DNA of 64,000 bases, taken from the NCBI GenBank assembly GCA_030278955.1, contig JAOANR010000006.1, positions 11,989,915 to 12,053,914 on the forward strand. The letters are read 5' to 3'. Position numbers and translations under genes: made by a program. Below the pieces are notes generated by a model. It was given only the letters and a program-made list of their open reading frames with translations, made no database searches and had not been told where the DNA came from. This document shows positions 44,090 through 53,399 of the stretch, piece by piece (the stretch's first letter is position 1; each line of letters begins with the position of its first letter). Source of the DNA: Hygrophila difformis (Eukaryota; Streptophyta; Magnoliopsida; Lamiales; Acanthaceae).

Positions 44090-45346
44090 TCAATTAGGAG
44101 GAGGAGCAGCCAATTCAGGGATCCCTAATCCATAATTCTTCCAAGGGGGAAGAATCCCATGGCCACATGACATCATGTACATATGATCATGCACTGGGAA
44201 ATGCGGACAATAATGCACGGGATAATAACTGAAAAAATCCACACATTCATCAAACGACCTCTGCAATGGCAAACCAGGAATGCAGTTTCTCTTCAAATCC
44301 AAGACCCCATTCTCGATCAGCCTCCAACAAGAACGTCCCAACCCTGTAAAATAGTTATTCGACAGAGAAAGATTCGCCAAATTCCCAAGCCTGCAGAGCA
44401 CCTCCGGGACTTGTCCATACAACAGGTTCCCGGCAAAATTAAGAATCTCAAGGTTTTTCAAACACCCCAGGGAGTACGGTAAAGGCCCGGTGAGGTAGTT
44501 GTTCCCGGCGTCGAAAACGACAGCTTCTTTCAACAGTCCAAGCTCATAAGGCAAGCATCCAGTCAGTCGGTTGTTGAGGAGCAGAATCTCGGTCAGGTTT
44601 CCCGACAGGGCCTTATATAAGGCGCGCGGGATAGGGCCGAAGAATTTGTTGTTGGCTAATGTAAGAAGGATGATGTGGCTGCTGCTTCTGCCTGTTGATT
44701 CTGGCAATCTGGACATGAAATTGTTGTTGTTCAGGAAGAGGATGTCGAGGTCACTGGCGAAGAGCTGGGCGGGAATAGAGCCCGAGAAGGAGTTAAACCG
44801 TAGGTCGAGGAAAGACAGGTCCTGGATGGTGAGAATGGCGTCCGGGAATGGGCCTGAAAATTGGTTGTTGCTGATGTCGAATTCGTATAGGTAAGGCAGA
44901 TTGGCTACGCTAGAGGAAATTGTGCCCCGGAAGTTGTTGGAATTGGCGTGGAACAGGGCAACATCGGGGAGCTGATCGAGGAACCCGTCTAGAGTTGGAG
45001 CGGACAGATGGAAGCCGTTGAAATCGATGGAGGCGAGTGCGAGGGCGGATCCATTGTCCGGGGGACTTTCGCAGTAGAATCCCTTGTAGCTGCATATGTC
45101 CGAACCGATCCACGTGGACGTGACATTGAAGGGGTCCGATGTAATGAGGGACTTGAATTTTTGGATGACGGGATAAACCGTTGCTAGGCGTTGGTCAGCG
45201 AAGATCAGCCCGTAGTAGTTTTCGGGCGATGGAGATGGTGCGGGAGGGAGTAGAGTGCCTAAGACTTGAAATGGTGGTGGATGATGAGAAAACAATGTTA
45301 GAAGAGTGGTGGTGATGGTGATCAAGAGTTGATGCCCATTCATCAT
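44090..45346 (-). CDS. Secreted leucine-rich repeat protein (LRX-like, At4g06744-like, no extensin domain)
   Basis: An intronless frame of 418 codons. A signal peptide ([17 protein letters not shown]) is followed by a short Pro/Ser stretch and the N-terminal cap with its Cys pair ([20 protein letters not shown]). Around nine to ten leucine-rich repeats run from about residue 105 to 335, for example [20 protein letters not shown] and [21 protein letters not shown] Cys-containing C-terminal cap follows ([20 protein letters not shown]), ending in AAPPPN. Leucine-rich repeat extensins share this fold but continue with long Ser-Pro repeats, absent here. The closest family I know is the cell-wall LRR protein group of Arabidopsis At4g06744. 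The likely location is the cell wall or apoplast; the ligand is unknown. The frame is intact. Confidence 0.9.
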   Translation of the reverse strand: MMNGHQLLITITTTLLTLFSHHPPPFQVLGTLLPPAPSPSPENYYGLIFADQRLATVYPVIQKFKSLITSDPFNVTSTWIGSDICSYKGFYCESPPDNGSALALASIDFNGFHLSAPTLDGFLDQLPDVALFHANSNNFRGTISSSVANLPYLYEFDISNNQFSGPFPDAILTIQDLSFLDLRFNSFSGSIPAQLFASDLDILFLNNNNFMSRLPESTGRSSSHIILLTLANNKFFGPIPRALYKALSGNLTEILLLNNRLTGCLPYELGLLKEAVVFDAGNNYLTGPLPYSLGCLKNLEILNFAGNLLYGQVPEVLCRLGNLANLSLSNNYFTGLGRSCWRLIENGVLDLKRNCIPGLPLQRSFDECVDFFSYYPVHYCPHFPVHDHMYMMSCGHGILPPWKNYGLGIPELAAPPPN

Positions 45347-45412
45347 TGTTTATTCAAAGTAGAACACACCAAAGGGAATTCGAAATGAAGGGGGAAAAAA
45401 ATGAGGAACAAA

Positions 45413-45420
45413 CTTTTATA
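45413..45420 (-). promoter_or_regulatory. TATA box of the LRR gene
   Basis: TATAAAAG on the minus strand, about 70 bp upstream of the ATG at 45346. Confidence 0.65.
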
Positions 45421-45669
45421 GTCCCACCAATGATTATATATGAGTATGATGTAGTGTCTTTAATTTGAAGTGCGTTTGTTGGTAAGGAAAAAGGCGCCCG
45501 CCATTGGATTATTTGTACCCCAATCTGAAATCAGATGATGCTCCAGACAGTATAATCTTCATTATTAAATTCCTTGCTTTGTTAAAGTATTCTTTTTCAT
45601 TGTTGAAAGTTATCATCAGTGCCATCACTATAAATAGATTGTTTAAAAACAGCAGCATCGTGATGTATG

Positions 45670-46548
45670 TGTTGGGTAACTCCGGTACCCTGTTTTAACC
45701 TATTCTATTACAAACCTTAAAGGCCTATGACTATGGGATTACAAGGCTTTAGCTCACCAATACATGTTCACTCATAATATAAGAAAACAGAGATGAAACA
45801 GAAATCCGAACAGCATCCAAGGAGCTGCTGTCTCGCCGGACAGATTCCGGCGTCCTCTTTGTCTGCTCCGTTCGGTCTCTTCTTCAGTCCAAATCCTTGC
45901 TTTTAGTCTCCACTTCTTGAATCTACAAAAGATGTCAGTGGAACAAGGAAATAACAACAAGTAATAAAAGAAACGAAGTATACCAATAGATCTATAGAGA
46001 TCTATTAATATGTAGGCTCGGAGCTCCCAAACGAGACACACTCAACAAGAACACCGAAGAACCGCCGGAAACCACCGCCGGACCACCGCCGGACCACCGC
46101 CAACGTCACAGCCTGCTGCCGGAACTACCAAGGCGTCGCAGCCCTCACGCCGCTGCTTCCACAGCAGTTATGCTGCCCTCAACCCGTCGCCGGAAAACCG
46201 ATTTCCGGCGAGCCTAGCCACCGAGGCTCTAAACCGAAGAGACACACAGCCCCTTCGCCGAACCCAACTCCGGCGAACCAAACCCCATGAACCCCCTTAC
46301 ACCTCTTGGCCCTTTTACTCTCTCAAACACAAAAAGGAAAGAACAAATCTAACCTAATAATGTTGAAGAAACACAAAGGAAGGAGATGGGAAAATACTGA
46401 AAAAAGAGAAAGGGCGCAGCACAGGATGGGAATGGGAAGAAAAATGAGGGTTCAGTATAAAGGGAACGGCTGGGAGGGAGTATAAATATTTAGGACATTG
46501 GGCCTCAGTAAACTTCATGGGCCTGAAAATGGGCCACTAATACTAACA
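45670..46548 (-). repeat. 3' LTR of the 45.7-kb Copia
   Basis: On the plus strand it runs from TGTTGGGTAACTCC to CTAATACTAACA. The interior includes a GC-rich CCACCGCCGGACCACCGCC segment. Confidence 0.95.
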
Positions 46549-46698
46549 ATCTCCACCTTGGCCCAATTTCTGTCTAAAACGAGTGTGCTCAATTTGGGGC
46601 ATTTTCGTCATCGCCTTTGGTACCTCCACTTCCCTGTCACATATCAACAGTATACACAAAGTATGAAAGCAGTAGATCATGCATCAGAACAGAATAAT

Positions 46699-48828
46699 TC
46701 AACCAAAGTCAAAGTGAAGGATTTTCATGCATGATAACATCTTCTCAGCAGGCAAACACTTAGTTCCCATATCAGCAGGATTAAACTCAGAAGCAATTTT
46801 ATCAAGTTTCAGTTTTTCACACTCAACATTGTCCCTAATGAAGTGGTACTTAACATCAATATGTTTAGACCTATCATGAAAAACAGGATGTTTGCTTAAC
46901 TGAATGGCAGATTGACTATCAGAATATATGGTTATCTCATTCTTTAATCCTAGTTCATGCATCAGACCACTAAACCATATTCCCTCTTTAAAAGCTTCAG
47001 TTATGGCAATGAATTCAGACTCAGTAGTGGATAAAGCAACAACAGATTGCAATTGAGATTTCCAACTCACACAAGAACCACCTACAGTAAACACATAGGA
47101 TGTAGTAGACTTCCTACTATCCTTATCATTAGCAAAGTTAGAGTCTACATAACCAGTCACAAATAAATCATTATTCCATTTAGCAAAACACAGAGAGTAA
47201 TGCATAGACTTGATTAAGTATCTCAACAACCATTTCAGAGCTTCCCAATGTGGTCTACCAGGATTAGCCATAAATCTGCTCAAACAACTTATAGGATAAG
47301 CTAAATCAGGCCTAGTAGAAATCATCAAATACATAACAGAACCAATGGCATGCGCATAGGGAACAGATTCCATATCTTTCATTTCAGATTCATTTTTAGG
47401 GCACTGCTCTTTAGTCAACACGAAATGAGAAGCAAGAGGACAACCAACAGGTTTAGCATTTGACATCTTGAATCTAGAGAGAATTTTCTTCACATATTCA
47501 GCCTGGTTAAGGATTAGGGTTGAATTAGCCCTATCCCTAACTATATGCATTCCAAGAATGCATTTGGCTTCTCCTAGATTCTTCATGTCAAAACTCTTGT
47601 TCAAACAATTTTGAACCTCAACAATGCTTTTCATGCAAGGACTAACAAGCAACATATCATCAACATAAAGCAGTAAGAACATAGGCACAGAATTCACATT
47701 CTTCAAGTATAAGCAGTGATCAAATTTAGATCTGATGAAACCTATGTCTTTCATGCATTTATCAAACTTAATGTTCCACTGTCTAGGTGCTTGTTTTAGT
47801 CCATACAAAGCTTTTTTCAACAGGCATACATGATTGGGTTTGGTTTTATCCACAAAACCTTCAGGTTGCTTCATACAAATTTTCTTATCAATATCACCAT
47901 GCAAGAAAGCAGTTTTAACATCCATTTGTATAAGCTCCCAATCAAAATGAGCAACTAAGGCAAGCATTACTCTAATAGTAGTGAATTTAGCAACAGGTGC
48001 AAATATTTCAGAATAATCAACACCCTCTTTCTGAGTAAAGCCCTTAGCTACAAGCCTAGCCTTAAACCTCTCACCATGAGTTTCCTGCTTGATTTTATAA
48101 ATCCATTTACAATCAATCACAGAAATATTATCAGCCCTAGGAATCAACAGCCATGTCTCATTTTTATGCAATGATTCAATTTCCTCATTCATAGCACTAA
48201 GCCACTTACTAGCCTGTTTAGACTTAACAGCTTCAGAATATGATTTAGGCTCTAGATTATCAAGTTCTTCACAAACAGTCATAGCATAAGCAGTAAGAAC
48301 ACAATCTGAGAACCTAGCAGGAGTTCTACCTACTCTTCTAGCTCTATCTCTAGCTAGCACATAATCATTCAAATCATGTTCAACGTTAACATCATCATTC
48401 TGAGCTCCACCTTCATCAATATCATGGGTATCAGTTATGGGTTCCTCATTCACATGCAAATTGGGATCAGCAATTTCAGCATTCTCAATCACATTAGGCA
48501 CAAAAATGGGAGCAGGCAAATTCACAGAATTTTCCACAGAAGAAGACTCCACCTCAACAGAAGCACTATCATTCTCAAAAACTTTCATGGGAAATTCAGA
48601 TTCATTAAAAATCACATCCCTACTAACAATGATTTTAAAACCACCCCCTGATCTATCAAACAACCTGTAACCCTTGGTACCCTCAGGATAGCCTAAGAAA
48701 ATACATTTCTTGGTTCTAGGGTCCAATTTATCATTACTAGTATGCACAAAAGCTGAACATCCAAACACTCTAAGATGTTCATAATCAACAGGTTTACCAA
48801 AAAAAGACAGAATCAGGAGATTTACCAT
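46699..48828 (-). CDS. Copia reverse transcriptase and RNase H (709 aa), in the shifted frame
   Basis: The first lines (FFGKPVDYEHLRVFGCSAFV) complete the integrase C-terminus. RT follows with ARRVGRTPARFSDCVLTAYA, NETWLLIPRAD, ERFKARLVAKGFTQKEGVDY and the catalytic LLLYVDDMLLV. RNase H shows VTGYVDSNFANDKDSRKS, LSTTESEFIAITEA, IYSDSQSAIQLS and DRSKHIDVKYHFIRD. It ends with FNPADMGTKCLPAEKMLSCM. No internal stop. On its own it has no natural start codon, since the ATG at 48828 is only the first Met in the shifted frame. It would be made by reading through the T-run frameshift. Confidence 0.94.
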   Translation of the reverse strand: MVNLLILSFFGKPVDYEHLRVFGCSAFVHTSNDKLDPRTKKCIFLGYPEGTKGYRLFDRSGGGFKIIVSRDVIFNESEFPMKVFENDSASVEVESSSVENSVNLPAPIFVPNVIENAEIADPNLHVNEEPITDTHDIDEGGAQNDDVNVEHDLNDYVLARDRARRVGRTPARFSDCVLTAYAMTVCEELDNLEPKSYSEAVKSKQASKWLSAMNEEIESLHKNETWLLIPRADNISVIDCKWIYKIKQETHGERFKARLVAKGFTQKEGVDYSEIFAPVAKFTTIRVMLALVAHFDWELIQMDVKTAFLHGDIDKKICMKQPEGFVDKTKPNHVCLLKKALYGLKQAPRQWNIKFDKCMKDIGFIRSKFDHCLYLKNVNSVPMFLLLYVDDMLLVSPCMKSIVEVQNCLNKSFDMKNLGEAKCILGMHIVRDRANSTLILNQAEYVKKILSRFKMSNAKPVGCPLASHFVLTKEQCPKNESEMKDMESVPYAHAIGSVMYLMISTRPDLAYPISCLSRFMANPGRPHWEALKWLLRYLIKSMHYSLCFAKWNNDLFVTGYVDSNFANDKDSRKSTTSYVFTVGGSCVSWKSQLQSVVALSTTESEFIAITEAFKEGIWFSGLMHELGLKNEITIYSDSQSAIQLSKHPVFHDRSKHIDVKYHFIRDNVECEKLKLDKIASEFNPADMGTKCLPAEKMLSCMKILHFDFG

Positions 48829-50764
48829 TTAAAGGGGCATTGGGTGATTTGTTAACTAAGTAAGCAGCTGTCATCAGTGCTTCACCCCAGAACTTCTTAG
48901 AAAGGCCAGTAGGTGCCATCAAACACCTAACCTTTTCTAATAAAGTTCTGTTCATTCTTTCAATGACCCCATTCTGTTGAGGTGAATAAGGAACAGATTT
49001 ATGCCTTCTAATACCAGATTCAGCACACAAAGCATCCATATGATGATTACAAAATTCAAGCCCATTATCTGTCCTAAGTGTACCAATCTTTAAACCAGTT
49101 TGATTTTCAATCAAAGCTTTCCAGTGTTTAAAGTTCCCAAAAACATCAGATTTGTTTTGCATGAGAAATACCCAAACTTTTCTAGAAAAATCATCCATGA
49201 TAGATAAAAAATATCTTCTACCACCATGTGTGGGCGTCGAAGAAGGACCCCACACATCAGCATGAATGTACTCCAGTACACGGGTGGATTTTATCCCAAC
49301 GGGATATGAAGAGTTAAAAGACACTCTATGTTGTTTACCAGCTAAGCATGATTCACACAGATCAACTTCACATAGATCAGATTTCAAACAACCAGCATCT
49401 TTCAGATATTTCATGCCTTTATCACTCATATGCCCTAGTCTAGCATGCCACAAAAGCGTATTCTGTTTAACCTTATCAGAAATAGAACTAGAACTAGCAG
49501 CAAGAGCACAATTAACCACATTAGAGACCACATAAAGATTATGCTTGAGAATAGCCTTAAAAAGCATCAAATTCCCTTTGAACATTTTAATCATGTCATT
49601 ACCAATTCTCCCTTCTAAACCTTTCTTCTGCAAGTTCGCAAGAGAAATCAAATTGTAAGACAAATCAGGCACATGCTTCACACCCTCAAGATAGAATCTT
49701 GTCCCATTCTCAAACTGTAAGACAATATTTCCTATACCTAAGACAGGACACCTATTGTCATTACCCATGTACACAAAGTCATCTTTAACAGATTGATATG
49801 AATCAAATAATTCAACATTAGGAGACATATGGGAGGTGCAACCTGAGTCTAACAACCACACAGATTTAGAAACATCTTTAGCCACATTGACATCAGAAAA
49901 ACAATTCATATCATGAACCATCAAAAGCTCATCATGCCTAACTGCCACATCAGTCACAGCATTAACATCATTGTTCTGATTATCAACATGATTCTTCTCT
50001 TTCTTAGGGAGTCTACAATCTTTAATGAAGTGGCCCTTTTTACCGCAGTTGTAACATTTCTTATCATGTTTACCTCTTGACTGAGATCTATGTGATTTAG
50101 ACTGACCCCTAGTATTGCTTCTGCCCCTATCATTATGCTGTTGGTGATTACTCTTTTTCCAAGACCTACCCCTAGTCATAAACACCTTATCAGAATGCTT
50201 AGAGGAATTCTTCATTTCAAGTTCTTTGTTCTTAAGACTCTTAATCACATGATCTAAAGTCAAGTCATCTCTAGCATACTGAATAGCAGATTTCACATCA
50301 GAATATGAATCAGGGATGGCATTCAATAACACAATAGGCACATAATCATCAATATGCTTATCACCAGTTGCTTTTATGTCTTGAACAAGTTTAGTGAAAT
50401 TATCTAAACTCTCATCTAAGTCTCTAGATATATCCAATTTAAATTTAAAAAATTTACCAAGCAGGAATATTCTAGAAGACAGAGATGACTCAGCATATAG
50501 TTTAGACAGCCTCTCCCAAAGGTCCTTGGCTGTTTTGCAATCATTAACTTTTCTAAGCACAGCATCAGATAAACTAAGGATAATGGCAGATTTAGCAAGT
50601 TCATCAGTTTCAGTCTTTTTAGCTTCAGTCACATCTTTATCAAAGAGTTGATCAATTGCATTATAAACTCTTTGTTGGACAAGAACACAACGCATCTTAA
50701 CTTGCCAGATGCTGAAGTCGTTCTTTCCATTGAAAGGAACTATGCTATTTGAGGTAGAAGCCAT
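48794..50764 (-). CDS. Copia Gag-protease-integrase (656 aa), ends at a frameshift
   Basis: MASTSNSIVPFNGKNDFSIW starts a UBN2-type Gag. A zinc knuckle (CYNCGKKGHFIKDCR) and protease (VWLLDSGCTSHMSPN) follow. Integrase shows HARLGHMSDKGMKYL, CESCLAGKQHRVSF, the D residues in HADVWGPSS and RTDNGLEFC, and SPQQNGVIERMNRTLLEK. The frame ends ...NGKSPDSVFFW at 48794. The same protein continues one frame over as SVFFGKPVDYEHLRVFGC, because the run of T near 48798-48804 has seven bases where six would keep the frame. The downstream RT frame overlaps this one by 35 bp. Confidence 0.94.
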   Translation of the reverse strand: MASTSNSIVPFNGKNDFSIWQVKMRCVLVQQRVYNAIDQLFDKDVTEAKKTETDELAKSAIILSLSDAVLRKVNDCKTAKDLWERLSKLYAESSLSSRIFLLGKFFKFKLDISRDLDESLDNFTKLVQDIKATGDKHIDDYVPIVLLNAIPDSYSDVKSAIQYARDDLTLDHVIKSLKNKELEMKNSSKHSDKVFMTRGRSWKKSNHQQHNDRGRSNTRGQSKSHRSQSRGKHDKKCYNCGKKGHFIKDCRLPKKEKNHVDNQNNDVNAVTDVAVRHDELLMVHDMNCFSDVNVAKDVSKSVWLLDSGCTSHMSPNVELFDSYQSVKDDFVYMGNDNRCPVLGIGNIVLQFENGTRFYLEGVKHVPDLSYNLISLANLQKKGLEGRIGNDMIKMFKGNLMLFKAILKHNLYVVSNVVNCALAASSSSISDKVKQNTLLWHARLGHMSDKGMKYLKDAGCLKSDLCEVDLCESCLAGKQHRVSFNSSYPVGIKSTRVLEYIHADVWGPSSTPTHGGRRYFLSIMDDFSRKVWVFLMQNKSDVFGNFKHWKALIENQTGLKIGTLRTDNGLEFCNHHMDALCAESGIRRHKSVPYSPQQNGVIERMNRTLLEKVRCLMAPTGLSKKFWGEALMTAAYLVNKSPNAPLNGKSPDSVFFW

Positions 50765-51393
50765 TATTGTGTTTGACCTTTTTAATCAGAATGAGCAAAC
50801 AAGTGCTCAAACACTTAGCCAACTAATCACAATTACTTCCACCCTATAGCATATAACATCCTTTTAAATTTTTAAGCAAACCCAAATTAATTTTGGATGC
50901 CCAAAAATTTTCAGAATTGACCCAACTGTTGGGCAGGCCCAAAATCAATTTTTGGGAGGCCCAATAATCCCAACGGTCACTTTTCAAAATTTGGATTGAT
51001 TTTCACAGATTCCCAAAAAATCACAACTTTCAAGATTTTCAGGAATCTGCTTTTTCAGGGAATAAGAAATCAATTTTTCTATTCCCAAAAATTTCAAATC
51101 CACAATTTTTGCACACAAAGCACAGTAACACATAAAATGCACAATTCACTAATAACACCACACAAAGCAGTTTATGCACAACAAAATGCAGAAAACAAAA
51201 AACACAGTTTAAGCATAATATTTCCAGATTTTTAAAGCACAAAGCTCCAGGCATGAAAAGTCACATATTTCAAGCAACAATCCAGAACAAGAATATTATC
51301 TTAAAACTGTAAAAAATTGGATCAAGCTATTTTACCTTGCGGGGGTGCCTTGACCAACCCCCGTCCCAAAGTGGCCTATGGCTCTGATACCAC

Positions 51394-52272
51394 TGTTGGG
51401 TAACTCCGGTACCCTGTTTTAACCTATTCTATTACAAACCTTAAAGGCCTATGACTATGGGATTACAAGGCTTTAGCTCACCAATACATGTTCACTCATA
51501 ATATAAGAAAACAGAGATGAAACAGAAATCCGAACAGCATCCAAGGAGCTGCTGTCTCGCCGGACAGATTCCGGCGTCCTCTTTGTCTGCTCCGTTCGGT
51601 CTCTTCTTCAGTCCAAATCCTTGCTTTTAGTCTCCACTTCTTGAATCTACAAAAGATGTCAGTGGAACAAGGAAATAACAACAAGTAATAAAAGAAACGA
51701 AGTATACCAATAGATCTATAGAGATCTATTAATATGTAGGCTCGGAGCTCCCAAACGAGACACACTCAACAAGAACACCGAAGAACCGCCGGAAACCACC
51801 GCCGGACCACCGCCGGACCACCGCCAACGTCACAGCCTGCTGCCGGAACTACCAAGGCGTCGCAGCCCTCACGCCGCTGCTTCCACAGCAGTTATGCTGC
51901 CCTCAACCCGTCGCCGGAAAACCGATTTCCGGCGAGCCTAGCCACCGAGGCTCTAAACCGAAGAGACACACAGCCCCTTCGCCGAACCCAACTCCGGCGA
52001 ACCAAACCCCATGAACCCCCTTACACCTCTTGGCCCTTTTACTCTCTCAAACACAAAAAGGAAAGAACAAATCTAACCTAATAATGTTGAAGAAACACAA
52101 AGGAAGGAGATGGGAAAATACTGAAAAAAGAGAAAGGGCGCAGCACAGGATGGGAATGGGAAGAAAAATGAGGGTTCAGTATAAAGGGAACGGCTGGGAG
52201 GGAGTATAAATATTTAGGACATTGGGCCTCAGTAAACTTCATGGGCCTGAAAATGGGCCACTAATACTAACA
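51394..52272 (-). repeat. 5' LTR of the 45.7-kb Copia
   Basis: Same 879-bp sequence as the 3' LTR. On the minus strand it is followed by the Met-tRNA primer-binding site. Confidence 0.95.
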
Positions 52273-52277
52273 GTATG

Positions 52278-52824
52278 TATATGCATACCACCAATGAAAT
52301 TTGTTATGTAAATTATGACAATTGACAAGCACTCGATCCTACTAGTTAATGGTCCTTGACCATTTTACTCTTCGTAATGACATTTTGACCTTCATTTAGT
52401 GCAGCATTATATGCATTTTTAGTGGCCAGGAACCATTTTTTTAGTTGGTTCAAAAAATATTCCACAACTGTGTGTAGAAATAAATAAATACTTCTATACG
52501 GCTAGTAGTAATGTGTGCCACAACTCGCAAGTTGGAGCCTTTGGCCGTGCGTTCCCATGCTGGGTTTTAGTATTCTGATTTGACCCATTATATATAGTGT
52601 ATATGTGAAATGCAAGGACATATACAGTACAACAATGCTCATCAAAATCCAAGGATTGTCTGTGCTTCACTATAGTAAGCCCTTTATTATTCTATGCTTG
52701 GTGTTGGAAATGATACAATCTGGAAGATCTATTAGAAGAAATATAAAGATATTATGCGCTAAAATCATTGCTTCAGTTCATTTCCACCAATTTGATACCC
52801 AAGGCAGCCATATGCATAACAAAC
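52278..52824. other. Spacer between the young Copia and the zinc-finger gene
   Basis: No gene. The right part should contain the 3' UTR of the minus-strand zinc-finger gene, because the stop codon of that gene is at 52825. Confidence 0.5.
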
Positions 52825-53362
52825 TTAGATTTTACAACACCAGAACGCAAAATGTTCGTCCCTGCGATGATTGCTGACTAGACCGCCACATTGCAAGCAG
52901 ACAAAGCTGCTTCCATCTGAGAATGCATCAAGCACAATTTGTTTCCTCCCAGACTCGGCAAGAATAGATTTTCCCTCAGGATTGGGTTCGCAACTCTCGT
53001 AACTCATCTTATGTTGAGATAATCCAGCCTGCGAAGGAACTGCCTCGGCAATTGCGCATTCAGCAAAAAGTGAAGCCAACTTATCTGCAGCTGCACTATC
53101 TCGAATTTTATTCACATACTGCTCCCGAGCACGACCGAGGGCTTGTGCCACTGCTTCATCCCCACCTTGTATTTTCATTGCCATCACCACCTTAATTTTG
53201 ACATATGTAGAGTAGATTAGCTCTAAGAGTATTATCTTTTCCAATCATTTCCACATAATAACACCTAGCTAAATATCATTATGAGCTAGTCAAAAAATAT
53301 CATTATGAAGTTAAAAAATTACCAACCTTCTTCTGGCCCATATCTTTCTCCACCGATGAAGA

Positions 53363-53399
<37 letters not shown>

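Larger units (their letters stand above)
45670..52272 (-). mobile_element. Very young Ty1/Copia element with apparently identical LTRs
   Basis: It is 6603 bp on the minus strand, with 879-bp LTRs at 51394-52272 (5') and 45670-46548 (3'). I could not find a difference between the two LTRs, and the 89-residue spurious frames within them are identical. The target duplication is GTATG (45665-45669 and 52273-52277). The primer-binding site (GTGGTATCAGAGCC, 51380-51393) and purine tract (CCAAGGTGGAGATT, at 46549) are intact. Gag-Pol is split only by a one-base change in a T run. Motifs place it near the Tnt1/Tork-type Copia elements; the lineage call is tentative. Confidence 0.96.

Noticed and set aside
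45772..46041. Identical 89-residue frames in both LTRs of the young Copia (also 51496-51765)
   Set aside because: They are duplicated only because the LTR is duplicated. There is no domain, and the position in an LTR suggests chance.
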